Source: Bartonella sp. WD12.1
GTDB taxonomy: Bacteria > Pseudomonadota > Alphaproteobacteria > Rhizobiales > Rhizobiaceae
Length of the DNA: 64,000 bases
NCBI RefSeq assembly: GCF_002022415.1
Contig: NZ_MUBG01000001.1
Coordinates: forward strand, 1,446,501-1,510,500
Reading direction: 5' to 3'
Below the pieces are notes generated by a model. It was not told the origin of the DNA, did not search any database, and saw only the letters and a list, made by a program, of their open reading frames with translations. The position numbers and the translations under genes were made by a program. Shown here piece after piece: positions 1-9,917 of this stretch (the stretch's first letter is position 1; each line of letters starts with the position of its first letter).

Positions 1-1521
1 AAGTTCGCGTACCTCCTCTGCAATCCTTTCCACCCCCGGGCCACAAGCAACAAGATGATCAAGCGTACCACATTCAGGACACGCCTCTGGAATAGGCTCA
101 TAATAACCACAATGATGACATTTAAGTTGACCATACAAACGGTGTTCAACCAACCAACTTGAGCAATTGATACAATGAAAACGATGCCCACAAATCCGAC
201 ACAGCGTTAAAGGTGCATAACCCCGCCTGTTGAGAAAAAGAAGAGCCTGCTCTCCTTTCTCCATAGTTTGTCTTAAAGCATGTTCGAGAACAGAAGAAAT
301 AAAACGCCCTTTTTCTACCCCCCCTTTGCGCATATCCACCACTTGTAAGTGTGGCAGTGCAGCTGCCTGGAAACGCGAGGACAAAGCAACCCGCTGATAA
401 CGCCCCCACAAAACATTGACCTGGCTTTCAATTGAAGGTGTTGCCGAAGATAAAATAATAGGGCACTTTTCAAAAGAACCCCGTGCAACAGCCATATCAC
501 GCGCATGATAAAAAACACGTTCTTCTTGTTTGTAAGAACCATCATGTTCTTCATCAACAACAATTAAACCAAGATCTTGAAATGGCAAAAAAAGTGTTGA
601 ACGCGCACCCGCAACAACCCGCACTTGCCCTTCTGCAACTTGGCGCCACACACGTTCACGACGACGCGGTGTTAAATCTGAATGCCACTCAACCGCTGGT
701 GTTCCAAAACGTGCATGAAAACGATCTAAAAACTGCTGTGTCAAAGCAATTTCTGGTAATAAAATCAAAACCTGCTTACCACATGTTAGTGCTTGAGCCA
801 CAGCTTCAAAATAAACTTCCGTCTTACCTGCCCCAGTAACCCCATCAAGCAAAAAAACCTGAAATTGAGCAGACAAAACACCTTCTCGCAGAAGAGCTGC
901 TGCCGATTTTTGTTCCTCCTCCAAAACAGGCACACAAAAATCAGGATCCGGCATTGCCACAAGTGGAAGAGCTGGCATCATCACTTCTTCAAAAACCCCA
1001 AGCCCTTTTAACCCCTCAACAACAGAGACAGAAGTCCCTGCTGCCCGTGCAAGACCAGAGTGTGTCCACACCAATCCCTCACGTGCCACCTCCAAAACCC
1101 GTGAACGCGCTGGTGTTAAACGACCAACATCGCCCCCACAATAACGCAAACCTAAAGTTTGTGCTTCTGGCTCTAATGCTGTTGGTACACGTAAAACTAA
1201 TCGTGCAACAAAACCAAAAGGCGTCATTGTATAGTGACTGACAAAACGCAAAAATGCGATCATTTCAGCCTTTAATGGTGGACAATCAAAAACATGCGTA
1301 ATCAAGCGCAGTTTTTCACGCGCTATAGGAACATGTCCCTGCCCATCTTGATCTTCTGTCTGCTCATCAACGGCTACCACAAAACCGCAAACCTCACGCC
1401 CCATCACAGGAACACGAACAAAAGACCCAATCTCTACCCTCATAGAAGGAGGGACCTCATAGCTATAAGCATGGGGCACAGGAAGTGGCACCAAAACCGA
1501 AACAATCTTTACCTCTGTCAC
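1..1521 (-). CDS. priA: Primosomal protein N' (PriA helicase), 3' end cut by window edge
   Basis: PriA is the superfamily 2 helicase that restarts collapsed replication forks. The reverse strand stays open from a GTG at 1521 to base 1, giving 507 codons; PriA is normally about 730 residues, so the C-terminal part lies outside. The GTG follows an AGAAGGGG ribosome site. The Walker A stretch GVTGAGKT is encoded near 820-850 and the DEAH-box equivalent VVDEEH near 555-570. A cysteine-rich zinc module follows, with CRICGHRFHCINC and later CHHC and CPEC pairs near 40-200. These three signals in this order are diagnostic. A transaldolase relic lies upstream and divergent. The gene looks intact as far as it can be read. 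Confidence 0.95.
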   Translation of the reverse strand, partial: MTEVKIVSVLVPLPVPHAYSYEVPPSMRVEIGSFVRVPVMGREVCGFVVAVDEQTEDQDGQGHVPIAREKLRLITHVFDCPPLKAEMIAFLRFVSHYTMTPFGFVARLVLRVPTALEPEAQTLGLRYCGGDVGRLTPARSRVLEVAREGLVWTHSGLARAAGTSVSVVEGLKGLGVFEEVMMPALPLVAMPDPDFCVPVLEEEQKSAAALLREGVLSAQFQVFLLDGVTGAGKTEVYFEAVAQALTCGKQVLILLPEIALTQQFLDRFHARFGTPAVEWHSDLTPRRRERVWRQVAEGQVRVVAGARSTLFLPFQDLGLIVVDEEHDGSYKQEERVFYHARDMAVARGSFEKCPIILSSATPSIESQVNVLWGRYQRVALSSRFQAAALPHLQVVDMRKGGVEKGRFISSVLEHALRQTMEKGEQALLFLNRRGYAPLTLCRICGHRFHCINCSSWLVEHRLYGQLKCHHCGYYEPIPEACPECGTLDHLVACGPGVERIAEEVREL

Positions 1522-2013
1522 GTTTGATTTCCCCTTCTATACGAGCACTTTCTTGGCATTGCATTGAGTTTAACAACTCTTATCTTACTTTACTATTCTT
1601 CCTTGTCGTTCCCCCATACCAACAATAATCAACCAATATCCCCATTCTATCCTCACCCAAGCCACCAGCCTTGCCACTCAAAACAACCTTTCTTAAAATC
1701 ATCAACCTCACCACTTCACTCAATCCCTCAAATCACCCCCTCTTCTGCACACCCCTTTTAAAGCCATTACTCTACCCCTAATCTCTCAAAGTCATTACAA
1801 CCTTGCCCCACACACGAAACCTTACAAGGTTATTAAACACTTTATCTTCTACTTTTTCTGTGGCACAAATTCCATAGCTCACTATATAAAAATCAACCAA
1901 CCTGCCTATCCTATTTGATTGCACTTAAACAAGTGCCCATAAAACAGAGACAAAGTGAAATCATCACAAGCTCTCAATGAAGAATTTTTTAAAAATCATG
2001 AAAGAGATTGGAA

Positions 2014-2284
2014 ATGAAATTTTTTGTGGATAGCACCAACACTGAAGAGATCGAAGAACTACACTCTTTATTTACATAAAGTGCACCATCACCAATCCCT
2101 CTTTTATTTTAAAATCCAACGGCCACTCTTTTAGATGGTATCAAAATAACACCAAAACAATTTGTGCTCTCATTAAAAGGCCTACCTTCCTTCTAAAATC
2201 ACCGCAACGAAACTTGAAACCATCATGAAAGAAGCTGCCATTTCAACAAAAATTGCAGACACTAATCTTCCAAACCTCCTTTAA
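2014..2284 (+). pseudogene. Decayed transaldolase (fructose-6-phosphate aldolase family), 5' part
   Basis: After a GGA-containing ribosome site an ATG opens MKFFVDSTNTEEIEEL, the classic N-terminus of the small transaldolase/FSA family, then stops after 21 codons. Family-like peptides continue in other frames. VHHHQSLFYFKIQR (from 2081) matches the family stretch VTTNPSLILKSGR. NNTKTICALIK (about 2144-2177) matches the VTKEIC region. TKLETIMKEAAISTKIAD (about 2200-2260) matches the DYETMMKEAAVLAKIAD region. At least three frameshifts and one early stop separate these pieces, and nothing recognisable follows 2284, so roughly the first 90 of about 217 residues survive as a fossil. From memory, rhizobial relatives carry an intact copy near priA. 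Family alignment was done by eye. Confidence 0.82.
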
Positions 2285-2769
2285 TATCTATATCAAACCT
2301 CCCTTAATATTTGATAGATTAAAAACCTATAAAACACGTACAATACAAAAATTTCAAACAAATCTGACCTTATTTTGCACCATGCAAAAGGTTTTTGCGC
2401 CATGCAAACTTTGGTTTTCTATAAAATCAGAAACAACCTTTACCTCTCCCCTTTACTTCTACCTCCCCCTTTTCAGAATACTCAATAATTATACAATCAA
2501 TGCTTAGAAGCTGCTTTTATGAAATTTGCACCACTCAATAGATAAATGATATAAAAGATAAATGATACAAACTTAAATCATCCCCATTTGCACTATTTCT
2601 AACATTATTCATCATATCAAAAAGCAACATCAAGCGATGCAGATATAACCATGACCACCTTTTATCAGAAATAATTTTGCGCTCAAAACACCTTATAATT
2701 AATAAAGAGATCACAAATATTTTGAATCAATTGGTATTTTTGAGCCCCCTTGGGTAAAAACCAACTAAG
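2285..2769. other. Gene-free AT-rich stretch with short repeats
   Basis: No reading frame here resembles a protein I recognise; the 84-codon frame at 2253-2507 overlaps the transaldolase fossil and has no ribosome site or known motif. The stretch holds a 17-nt direct repeat of CAAACCTCCYTTAATAT at 2271-2287 and 2294-2310, a pair of palindromes at 2373-2409 listed separately, and a pyrimidine-rich run near 2440-2475. The 3' part of the dead transaldolase probably occupied part of it. Confidence 0.5.
2373..2409. promoter_or_regulatory. Two phased 17-bp palindromes, operator-like
   Basis: The first unit, TTTTGCACCATGCAAAA at 2373-2389, is a perfect 7-3-7 inverted repeat. The second, TTTTGCGCCATGCAAAC at 2393-2409, has the same core with two changes that break symmetry slightly. 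The units start exactly 20 bp apart, close to two helical turns, as expected for two repressor dimers on one DNA face. No intact gene starts close by, so the regulator and target are unknown. Confidence 0.4.
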
Positions 2770-2816
2770 CTTTAAGCGCTTTTCATACAAGAGTTTATTC
2801 ATACAAGCGCTTAAAG
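2756..2816 (-). terminator. Probable terminator of the leuS-lptE operon
   Basis: CTTTAAGCGCTT at 2770-2781 pairs perfectly with AAGCGCTTAAAG at 2805-2816, a 12-bp stem that includes the lptE stop codon. On the reverse strand a TTTTT run follows at 2760-2756, nine bases after the stem. The 23-base loop carries TTCATACAA twice. The gap before the T run makes this an imperfect intrinsic terminator. Confidence 0.45.
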
Positions 2817-3431
2817 TTTTGCAAGGTCCTTTGAAAGCAACATAAAAATCTGCTCAGCCAACTCTTCAGCTACACGCTTTTGCGCATTTTCTTCAGCTTG
2901 CACCGTCGCATATTCTTGACGAAGCCGGTCAAAAGATGCACTCATGGCTCCTTTACCTTTAGCAACAACAACATTGTTCATATCTCTTAATATATAAGAA
3001 ACCCTGCTTATCACTGTCCCAACGGAAGAACGCCCCACTCCATCTGGATCTTCATAAATCTCTACTTGCACAGATGTGTGTGTATCAACCGATGTGTGTA
3101 ACGATAATTGATAAACCGGAACTGAAGGCTTGCTTCCATTCCCATACATAAGAAATAGTAAACGATTGCGGACCATCTGGCTAAAACGATCTGAAGGTTC
3201 CTCAACAACAATTGTAGCAAATTTTGCAGCAAGATCTGAAGAAACCACACCTGAATGCTTTTCATGCAAGGCAACACCATCCGATTGTGACCCCACCTGC
3301 TGCCCCATTTGTGATCCTACCTGCTTCCCCCCTTGAACCTTTTGACGATAAAGGGGCTCAACGCTACACCCATAAAGAAGCATGAACAAACAAGCAAAAC
3401 CAGCACAAAACACCCACTTAAATAACGACAT
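2811..3431 (-). CDS. lptE: LPS-assembly lipoprotein LptE-like
   Basis: LptE plugs the LptD barrel that delivers lipopolysaccharide to the outer membrane. The 206-residue product starts MSLFKWVF, has a hydrophobic signal and a lipobox ending LLYGC, so it should be a secreted lipoprotein. Behind it comes a low-complexity linker with an 8-residue tandem repeat ([16 protein letters not shown]), then a conserved-looking beta-rich region. The start at 3431 overlaps the end of leuS by 14 nt, which implies translational coupling; a start seven codons upstream is also open. The leuS-lptE order is typical of alphaproteobacteria. holA, which usually follows there, is not present. Assignment rests on lipobox, size and neighbourhood more than on sequence motifs. 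Confidence 0.8.
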   Translation of the reverse strand: MSLFKWVFCAGFACLFMLLYGCSVEPLYRQKVQGGKQVGSQMGQQVGSQSDGVALHEKHSGVVSSDLAAKFATIVVEEPSDRFSQMVRNRLLFLMYGNGSKPSVPVYQLSLHTSVDTHTSVQVEIYEDPDGVGRSSVGTVISRVSYILRDMNNVVVAKGKGAMSASFDRLRQEYATVQAEENAQKRVAEELAEQIFMLLSKDLAKL

Positions 3432-6048
3432 TGATAATCCTTTGTGGAACAATAATAATTTTCTTCACTGACTTTTCTGCCAACTGCGCTTTAACACATT
3501 CAAGAGCCAAAACTGCCTCTTCAATTTCTTCTTTATTGGCTGTCACACAAAGGGTGATATCACTGCGTTTTTTACCATTAATCTGCACCGGCAAAGTAAT
3601 AAACTCTTCAACTGTCAATGCAGGGTCAAAAACAGGCCAGGAAAGTTCACAAATCAGTGTTTTTCCCCCAAAGGCAGCATGACATTCTTCTGCCAAATGC
3701 GGCATTATAGGTGCAATCATTGCAAAGAAAAAATCCATTGCTTGGCGCAAAGCTGATTTCACCTCATCATCAATATTCTCCACCTTATTTAAAAATGGTG
3801 TCATCGTATTTAATAATTCATAAAGGCGTGCAACTGCCCGATTAAAGGCAAGCTTTTCTAAATCATCCTCCACAGCACAAAGCGTACGATGTGCTGCTTT
3901 TGAAAGCACCAAAGCCTCACCTTGACAACCTGTGCGCGGCTCAACTTCCTTTAAAACTGAGGCACTCAAAGCCACACAGCGCCAAATGCGTTGCACAAAG
4001 CGATGCGCTCCTTCAATTCCCGCTTCTGTCCAAATAACATCACGCTCAGGAGGAGAATCAGACAACATAAACCAGCGCACCGTATCTGCCCCATAAGAAG
4101 CAATAATATCATCAGGATCAATGATATTTTTTTTTGATTTCGACATCTTTTCAATTGAACCAATCGTCACATGACTTTGATCAGTCAATTTATAAGCCTG
4201 GCGCTTCCCATCCTTTTCAACAATTGAAATCTCCACTGGTGCAACCCACCCTTGTTCATCTCGGTAGGTTTCATGAACAACCATGCCTTGCGTAAACAAC
4301 CCTTCAAAGGGCTCATCCACACTAACATGGCCAGCAAGCTTCATCGCACGCATAAAAAAACGCGCATATAAAAGATGTAAAATCGCATGTTCAATACCAC
4401 CAATATATTGCTGAACAGGCAACCACTGTGCAGTTTTTTGACTGTCTGTTGGTTCTTGTGCTTGAGGTGCGATAAAACGCGCATAATACCAAGAAGAATC
4501 CACAAATGTATCCATTGTATCGGTTTCGCGTTTTGCCAACTGGCCACAAGAAGGGCAAGTCACCTCTTGCCATTTTTCATGGCGTGTAAGAGGATTGCCA
4601 GGCTTATCAAAAGTCACATCATCAGGCAAGACAACCGGTAAATCAGCGCGTGCTACAGGAACCACCCCGCAAGTAGCACAATGAACCATAGGAATAGGAC
4701 AACCCCAATACCGTTGGCGCGAAATTCCCCAATCACGCAATCGAAACTGTACAGCTCTCTGCCCCTGAGGCTGACCATTTAAGATCTGTTCTTCAAGGCG
4801 TTTAGCAACTACTTCAAAAGCCTCCCTCACCGTAAGACCATTCAAAAAGTCTGAATTAATCATGACTCCTTCACCACTGTAAGCTGTGTCAGAAATCGTA
4901 AAATCCTTGGCATCAGCATCTTTTGGTAAAACTACCGCTCGTACAGGAAGATCATATTTACGTGCAAAATCTAAATCTCTTTGATCATGAGCAGGACACC
5001 CAAAAATAGCACCTGTTCCATAATCCATGAATACAAAATTAGCGACATAGATAGGAATACGCACCGTTGCATCAAATGGATGAACAGCCAAAAGTTTTGT
5101 GCGAAATCCTTGTTTTTCAGCTGTTTCAAGTGCTGCAGTTGTCGTGCTACCACACCGACAATTTTCAATAAAAGCAGCAAGTTCTTTGTCTTGTTGTGCA
5201 AGTGTCTGTGCAATCGGATGATCTATAGAAAGTGCTAAAAAAGATGCTCCAAATAAAGTATCTGGGCGGGTTGAATAACACACAACCTCATCAAATGCTT
5301 GGCATATATCATTAGTAACATTTGTCTTATCTAAAGCCCAACCAATCAAAAGCCCTTGTGACTTACCAATCCAGTTTTTTTGCATAATGCGGACTTTTTC
5401 TGGCCATTTATCAAGCCTTTCAAGCCCTGCTAACAAATCTTCACTAAAATCACTGATTTTAAAAAACCACTGCGTCAATTCTCGCTGTTCAACCAAAGCA
5501 CCAGAACGCCAACCTCTTCCATCCACAACCTGCTCATTGGCTAAAACTGTGTGATCAACAGGGTCCCAATTCACCTTGGCCACTTTACGTGCAATCAGTC
5601 CCTTTTCATAAAGGTCAAGGAAGATCATTTGTTGACGATGATAATATTCCACATCGCACGTTGCAAATTCACGCGACCAATCTAAAGAAAGCCCCAACTG
5701 CTTTAATTGCCCACGCATAACTGCAATATTTTGATAGGTCCAAACTTTTGGATGCACCTTATTTTGCATAGCAGCATTTTCAGCTGGCATACCAAAAGCA
5801 TCCCACCCCATGGGGTGCAGCACATTAAACCCTTTCGCACGTTTATAACGTGCAACAACATCTCCCATGGTATAATTGCGCACATGTCCCATATGAATGC
5901 GCCCTGAAGGATAGGGAAACATTTCTAAAACGTAATATTTCTCACGCCCATCATCATGAGAGGTTTGAAAAATTTTTTTCTCATCCCAAACTGCTTGCCA
6001 TTGTTGTTCGCGTGCACGTGGATTATAGCGCTCAATTGTCATTCCCAT
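3418..6048 (-). CDS. leuS: Leucyl-tRNA synthetase
   Basis: This cytoplasmic class I synthetase charges tRNA-Leu with leucine. The 876-residue length fits the bacterial family. The HIGH signature appears as HMGH at residues 52-55 after EMFPYPSGR, and the KMSKS loop as EKMSKSKKN near residue 633. Between them lies the CP1 editing domain with the threonine-rich run [13 protein letters not shown] zinc-type CATC and CPSC pair sits near residues 460-510, and an anticodon-binding domain follows. Two starts six bases apart are possible (6048 and 6042). Its 3' end overlaps lptE, and it is divergent from the YggS gene. Confidence 0.97.
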   Translation of the reverse strand: MGMTIERYNPRAREQQWQAVWDEKKIFQTSHDDGREKYYVLEMFPYPSGRIHMGHVRNYTMGDVVARYKRAKGFNVLHPMGWDAFGMPAENAAMQNKVHPKVWTYQNIAVMRGQLKQLGLSLDWSREFATCDVEYYHRQQMIFLDLYEKGLIARKVAKVNWDPVDHTVLANEQVVDGRGWRSGALVEQRELTQWFFKISDFSEDLLAGLERLDKWPEKVRIMQKNWIGKSQGLLIGWALDKTNVTNDICQAFDEVVCYSTRPDTLFGASFLALSIDHPIAQTLAQQDKELAAFIENCRCGSTTTAALETAEKQGFRTKLLAVHPFDATVRIPIYVANFVFMDYGTGAIFGCPAHDQRDLDFARKYDLPVRAVVLPKDADAKDFTISDTAYSGEGVMINSDFLNGLTVREAFEVVAKRLEEQILNGQPQGQRAVQFRLRDWGISRQRYWGCPIPMVHCATCGVVPVARADLPVVLPDDVTFDKPGNPLTRHEKWQEVTCPSCGQLAKRETDTMDTFVDSSWYYARFIAPQAQEPTDSQKTAQWLPVQQYIGGIEHAILHLLYARFFMRAMKLAGHVSVDEPFEGLFTQGMVVHETYRDEQGWVAPVEISIVEKDGKRQAYKLTDQSHVTIGSIEKMSKSKKNIIDPDDIIASYGADTVRWFMLSDSPPERDVIWTEAGIEGAHRFVQRIWRCVALSASVLKEVEPRTGCQGEALVLSKAAHRTLCAVEDDLEKLAFNRAVARLYELLNTMTPFLNKVENIDDEVKSALRQAMDFFFAMIAPIMPHLAEECHAAFGGKTLICELSWPVFDPALTVEEFITLPVQINGKKRSDITLCVTANKEEIEEAVLALECVKAQLAEKSVKKIIIVPQRIINVVI

Positions 6049-6201
6049 TATACTCTTTATACTTTTTACAAAATTAAACCAAAAAGCTTTGTAAATGCTT
6101 CACCATGGATTAAAGCTATCGTCAACCTCTTCAATAGAAATTTTAAAAGCTTTTATAAACAATGGCTCAAGACTTTAAACAAAAAACAGGAACAAAAAAA
6201 C

Positions 6202-6891
6202 ATGAGCACACTCAATGCTTCCTCCATTAATACTATTGATGCGTGGAAAAATCTTCAACAAGACATTGGCGCAACATGTAAAGACTATCACCAATCATTA
6301 GAAAGTGTTGAGTTCATTGCTGTTTCAAAAACTGTTACTGCAGAACAAATTGTTCCACTGTTACAAGCAGGTCAATTGCTCTTTGGTGAAAACCGTGTAC
6401 AAGAAGCCGCACAAAAATGGCCTCATCTACGAGAGCAATTTGAAGCCATAAAACTCCATCTTATCGGCCCCCTACAATCCAATAAAGTAGTAGAAGCTGT
6501 CAAAATTTTTGATGTTATTCAAACTGTCGACCGTGAAAAAATAGCTCAAAAATTATCTGAAGAAATGCACAGACAAAAAAAGTATCTTCCCTGTTATGTC
6601 CAAGTCAATATCGGATTAGAACCACAAAAAAGCGGCATAGCACCACAAGAAGTAGCCGATTTTGTAAGCTTGTGTAAAAATCAATATGGGCTTGATATTA
6701 TAGGGCTCATGGCCATTCCACCCGTTGAAGAAAATCCTGGCCCCTATTTTGCCCTTTTAGCTAAACTTGCAAAAAAAGCCGGTGTTCCAAAACTGTCTAT
6801 GGGCATGTCAAATGACTTTAAAACCGCTCTTCAATTTGGTGCAAATGTCCTTCGGATTGGCACAGCTTTGTTTGGGCAACGTCCACTCTAA
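6202..6891 (+). CDS. YggS/PLPBP family pyridoxal-phosphate homeostasis protein
   Basis: Members of this family bind pyridoxal 5'-phosphate without catalysing a known reaction and buffer vitamin B6 and amino-acid pools in the cytoplasm. The 229-residue protein starts at ATG 6202 (MSTLNASS); the frame is open further upstream, but that part overlaps the leuS start region and is not family-like. The PLP lysine is K43 in FIAVSKTV. The family marks FGENRVQEAAQKW, HLIGPLQSNK and the C-terminal LRIGTALFG are all present. The length is normal. It stands alone, divergent from leuS. Confidence 0.93.
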   Translation: MSTLNASSINTIDAWKNLQQDIGATCKDYHQSLESVEFIAVSKTVTAEQIVPLLQAGQLLFGENRVQEAAQKWPHLREQFEAIKLHLIGPLQSNKVVEAVKIFDVIQTVDREKIAQKLSEEMHRQKKYLPCYVQVNIGLEPQKSGIAPQEVADFVSLCKNQYGLDIIGLMAIPPVEENPGPYFALLAKLAKKAGVPKLSMGMSNDFKTALQFGANVLRIGTALFGQRPL

Positions 6892-7110
6892 ATACCCTCT
6901 AAACACTCTTTTGCTTAAAAACTACATACTCCTCTTTCCAAAAGGCAGCTTATATATTTCACCTTAAATCACTAATTAATTAAAAAGAATGACACAGAGA
7001 ACATTTAAAGAACAAAGAACATTGAGTGTAAAAACTGAAAAAACTTGAAACTATTATAAAAAAAGTCAATGATAATAGCTTAAATTCAAAAGCAAAAGTG
7101 GTAACTCAAA

Positions 7111-7770
7111 GTGATTCGTTTTGAAAATGTCGGTTTGCGCTATGGGATGGGGCCTGAAATCCTCCATGACATAAGTTTTCACATTCCGCATGGATCATTT
7201 CAGTTTTTAACTGGAGCATCGGGAGCGGGTAAAACATCCTTGATGCGTCTTATGTTTCTAGCACTCAGACCAACGCGCGGTCATATTGATTTATTCGGAA
7301 ATGATACAGCCTTACTTAAACGACAAGAGCTTCCTGCTTTACGCCAACGCATTGGTGTCGTCTTTCAAGATTTTCGCTTGCTTGATCATATGACAACTTA
7401 TGAAAATGTTGCATTGCCTCTACGCATTAAAGGGCAAGAAGAAGCAACATATCGCAGTGAAGTAGAAGATCTCTTACAGTGGGTTGGTCTTGGAAACCAT
7501 ATTCACGCCTTACCACCCGTTCTTTCAGGTGGAGAAAAGCAAAGGGTAGCAATTGCACGTGCGCTCATTGATCAACCTGAAATCCTTCTTGCTGATGAAC
7601 CCACAGGAAATGTTGATCCACCTTTAGCAAAACGCCTTTTGCGCTTATTTATTGAATTAAACCGTTTTGGAACAGCTGTCGTCATTGCCACCCATGATGT
7701 CACATTGATGGAACAAGTCGCAGCACGACGTATGATTCTTCATAATGGACGGATGACAATTTATGACTAA
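7111..7770 (+). CDS. ftsE: Cell-division ATP-binding protein FtsE
   Basis: FtsE is the ABC ATPase that, with FtsX, controls septal peptidoglycan hydrolases at the division site. The start is GTG at 7111. Walker A is GASGAGKT at residues 35-42, the ABC signature is LSGGEKQRVAIARAL, Walker B is ILLADEPTG, and the switch histidine sits in VIATHD. At 219 residues it is the standard FtsE size. The stop lies inside the start of ftsX (8-nt overlap), so the two are translationally coupled. Confidence 0.95.
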   Translation: MIRFENVGLRYGMGPEILHDISFHIPHGSFQFLTGASGAGKTSLMRLMFLALRPTRGHIDLFGNDTALLKRQELPALRQRIGVVFQDFRLLDHMTTYENVALPLRIKGQEEATYRSEVEDLLQWVGLGNHIHALPPVLSGGEKQRVAIARALIDQPEILLADEPTGNVDPPLAKRLLRLFIELNRFGTAVVIATHDVTLMEQVAARRMILHNGRMTIYD

Positions 7771-8737
7771 GTCTTTCCCCATTTTTCGCATTCAAAAATC
7801 AATTTTTATACGCAATAAAACAACTAAAACTGCTATTATTCCCAATGACAATATTTCTGGAAAAGCTTTGGTTGTTGTGATCGCTATTATGACATTTCTT
7901 GCAAGCTTAACATTAAGCAGTGTTGATTTAGTGCACAAAGCTGCTCACAATTGGAGTGCTCAAATTAGCTATGAAGCAACAATTCACATACAGCCTGTTG
8001 AAAATGTCGATATTGAGCAAGCTCTGCACAATGCAGTTCAATTAGTCACCACATTTCACGGTGTGAAAGAAGCAAAAATTGTTGATCAAACAGCCACTGA
8101 AAAATTGCTTGAACCATGGCTTGGATCAGGCTTAACTTTGAGCAAATTACCCATCCCCCGGCTCATTATTGTCACTTTAAACAAGAACGAAAAAGCCGAC
8201 TTTCACGCCATCAGCCAAGCCATAAAAACACATATCCCAGGTGGCCAGTTTGATGACCATCGCTTCTGGGTTAATCGTTTTGCGACAATGGCACAAACAA
8301 CTGTCCTTATCGGCTTTTCAATTTTAGCGCTGGTTTTAAGCTCTCTTATGCTCACACTTATCTTTGCAACACGCAACGCTTTGGCAGAAAATTCTCATAT
8401 TATCAATGTCTTATATTTCCTGGGCACTGAAACCCATTTCATCGCCAAACAATTTGATTGGCATTTTTTCAAAACAGCACTGCGTGGTGCATTGTATGGT
8501 GGCGTGACAAGCGCGCTAATCTTTAGTGCTTTTTTCTTCTGGATAAACAATAACCTTGGCACAGCACAAAGCAGTCAAATCACCGCCTTGTTTGGACATT
8601 TCTCGATAAATCTTGCCACTTATGGAAAAATTCTTATCCTTATTCTTTTTGTGTCCCTTCTCACCACACTAACAAGCCGGATTACTATTTTAGCACAACT
8701 TAAAAAAATTGATCAGCACGAAAACGGTTTATTTTAG
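7763..8737 (+). CDS. ftsX: Cell-division protein FtsX
   Basis: FtsX is the membrane partner of FtsE. The 324-residue protein has one N-terminal transmembrane segment around residues 33-55, a periplasmic domain of about 120 residues, and three C-terminal segments near residues 180-300, the expected FtsX topology. Sequence similarity in this family is weak, so the call relies on topology and on the overlap with ftsE. The N-terminal cytoplasmic tail is basic. A YdcF-like gene starts four bases after its stop. Confidence 0.92.
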   Translation: MTKSFPIFRIQKSIFIRNKTTKTAIIPNDNISGKALVVVIAIMTFLASLTLSSVDLVHKAAHNWSAQISYEATIHIQPVENVDIEQALHNAVQLVTTFHGVKEAKIVDQTATEKLLEPWLGSGLTLSKLPIPRLIIVTLNKNEKADFHAISQAIKTHIPGGQFDDHRFWVNRFATMAQTTVLIGFSILALVLSSLMLTLIFATRNALAENSHIINVLYFLGTETHFIAKQFDWHFFKTALRGALYGGVTSALIFSAFFFWINNNLGTAQSSQITALFGHFSINLATYGKILILILFVSLLTTLTSRITILAQLKKIDQHENGLF

Positions 8738-8741
8738 TGTC

Positions 8742-9419
8742 ATGCTCCACAATTCACCTCATTCTCAACTACCATCACACAACAATCCGCAAAAGTGCTG
8801 CATTGCAAAATCCACCTCAAGTGTCCTACGGTTTTATAAACGTTTTTCACGCTATGTGCCATTAACAGTTCTTGCTCTTTTCGTCACAATTTTACTCATT
8901 GGTGCTACATTTGTTACTTTCTCGGAAAAAATTGAGCACTTAAACCCTCCGACCTCCTTGCCACAAGCAGATGCAATCATTGTCCTTACAGGTGGAGAAA
9001 ACCGAATAAAAACAGGGGTTGATCTCTTGCAAAAAGGGCTTGGCTCTCGACTATTGATCAGCGGAGTCAACGCAACAATTGACCTTAATAAACTGATTGA
9101 CGCCACACATACCAATCCGCATCTTTTAGCCTCTCGTGTTGATTTTGGATATGAAGCAACCAATACCAAAGGCAATGCTCAAGAAAGCGCCACCTGGATC
9201 AAAAAACACAATTATAAGACAGTTTATATTGTCACGCATGATTATCATATGGTGCGCTCTTTGCTCGAACTTAAATATTTAATGCCCCATATACATTTCA
9301 TTGCATATCCCATTAAAGAGAATACAACAGGTAGTTGGATCAAACAAATCAATCAAATGCGTATTCTTGTTTCTGAATATATTAAAAACATTGGAGTATA
9401 CATCAGAACCGCGTTTTGA
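8742..9419 (+). CDS. YdcF-like DUF218 membrane protein
   Basis: The DUF218 domain is a Rossmann-like fold of uncertain biochemistry linked to envelope integrity (SanA, ElyC and YdcF relatives). I place the start at ATG 8742, four bases after ftsX; an in-frame upstream start at 8709 would overlap ftsX. One transmembrane segment lies near residues 37-60. The DUF218 marks follow: ADAIIVLTGGENR, then GNAQESATW, then TVYIVTHDYHM. From memory, ftsE-ftsX-ydcF is often followed by plsC in rhizobia; here the next 498 bases carry no gene. Confidence 0.88.
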   Translation: MLHNSPHSQLPSHNNPQKCCIAKSTSSVLRFYKRFSRYVPLTVLALFVTILLIGATFVTFSEKIEHLNPPTSLPQADAIIVLTGGENRIKTGVDLLQKGLGSRLLISGVNATIDLNKLIDATHTNPHLLASRVDFGYEATNTKGNAQESATWIKKHNYKTVYIVTHDYHMVRSLLELKYLMPHIHFIAYPIKENTTGSWIKQINQMRILVSEYIKNIGVYIRTAF

Positions 9420-9917
9420 TTTTCACATATCACTTCACTTGATTTTACTTGTCATAAATTTTTTTAATTTAAAAAACTTAAGCTCTTGCTTTTATCTCAA
9501 ATCACACAAGACTCTTCTTCTTATACCCCATTATACCTTTGTGCTATCTATAAGCACGGTTTTATATCCTAATTTTTTTGACAAATATCAAACATCCCCC
9601 CTCTTATTAACTTAGTTCAAAGACCCTTATAAGCTAATCAGTACAGCCATACCCTTTATGCACATTCATATTTTGCTGTTATAAATCTTGCAAAATACAA
9701 GAAACCTTCCAAATTTTAAGGTCAATTAAAAACACGCGAAAATAATAAACACTCAACCAAACAGTATTAACTAAATCCCATTATCCCTTAATCATATGCA
9801 AAAAGCCAAACTATAAAACTCAACGCAACATCATCAGCTTCATGTTCACCAAAACACACCCATCAACACTATTACAAACCTATTATGACAACTACAATTC
9901 TTCTTTAGATTGACCTC
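9420..9917. other. Gene-free stretch between ydcF and the MacB-like gene
   Basis: The two genes on its flanks are convergent. No open frame has a convincing ribosome site or family motif. I looked for a plsC remnant, because relatives often carry that gene here, and could not identify one. A 6-bp stem (GATTGA/TCAATC, 9912-9927 region) overlaps the macB stop codon without a T run. Otherwise I see nothing. Confidence 0.5.

Noticed and set aside
1564..1761. 65-codon plus frame upstream of priA
   Set aside because: Low-complexity Ser/Pro/His composition from a pyrimidine-rich stretch; no ribosome site.
2253..2507. 84-codon plus frame after the transaldolase relic
   Set aside because: It overlaps the relic in another frame and shows no recognisable domain.
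9420..9917. Possible plsC remnant downstream of ydcF
   Set aside because: Expected from neighbourhood in relatives, but no acyltransferase motif such as HxxxxD could be found in any frame.
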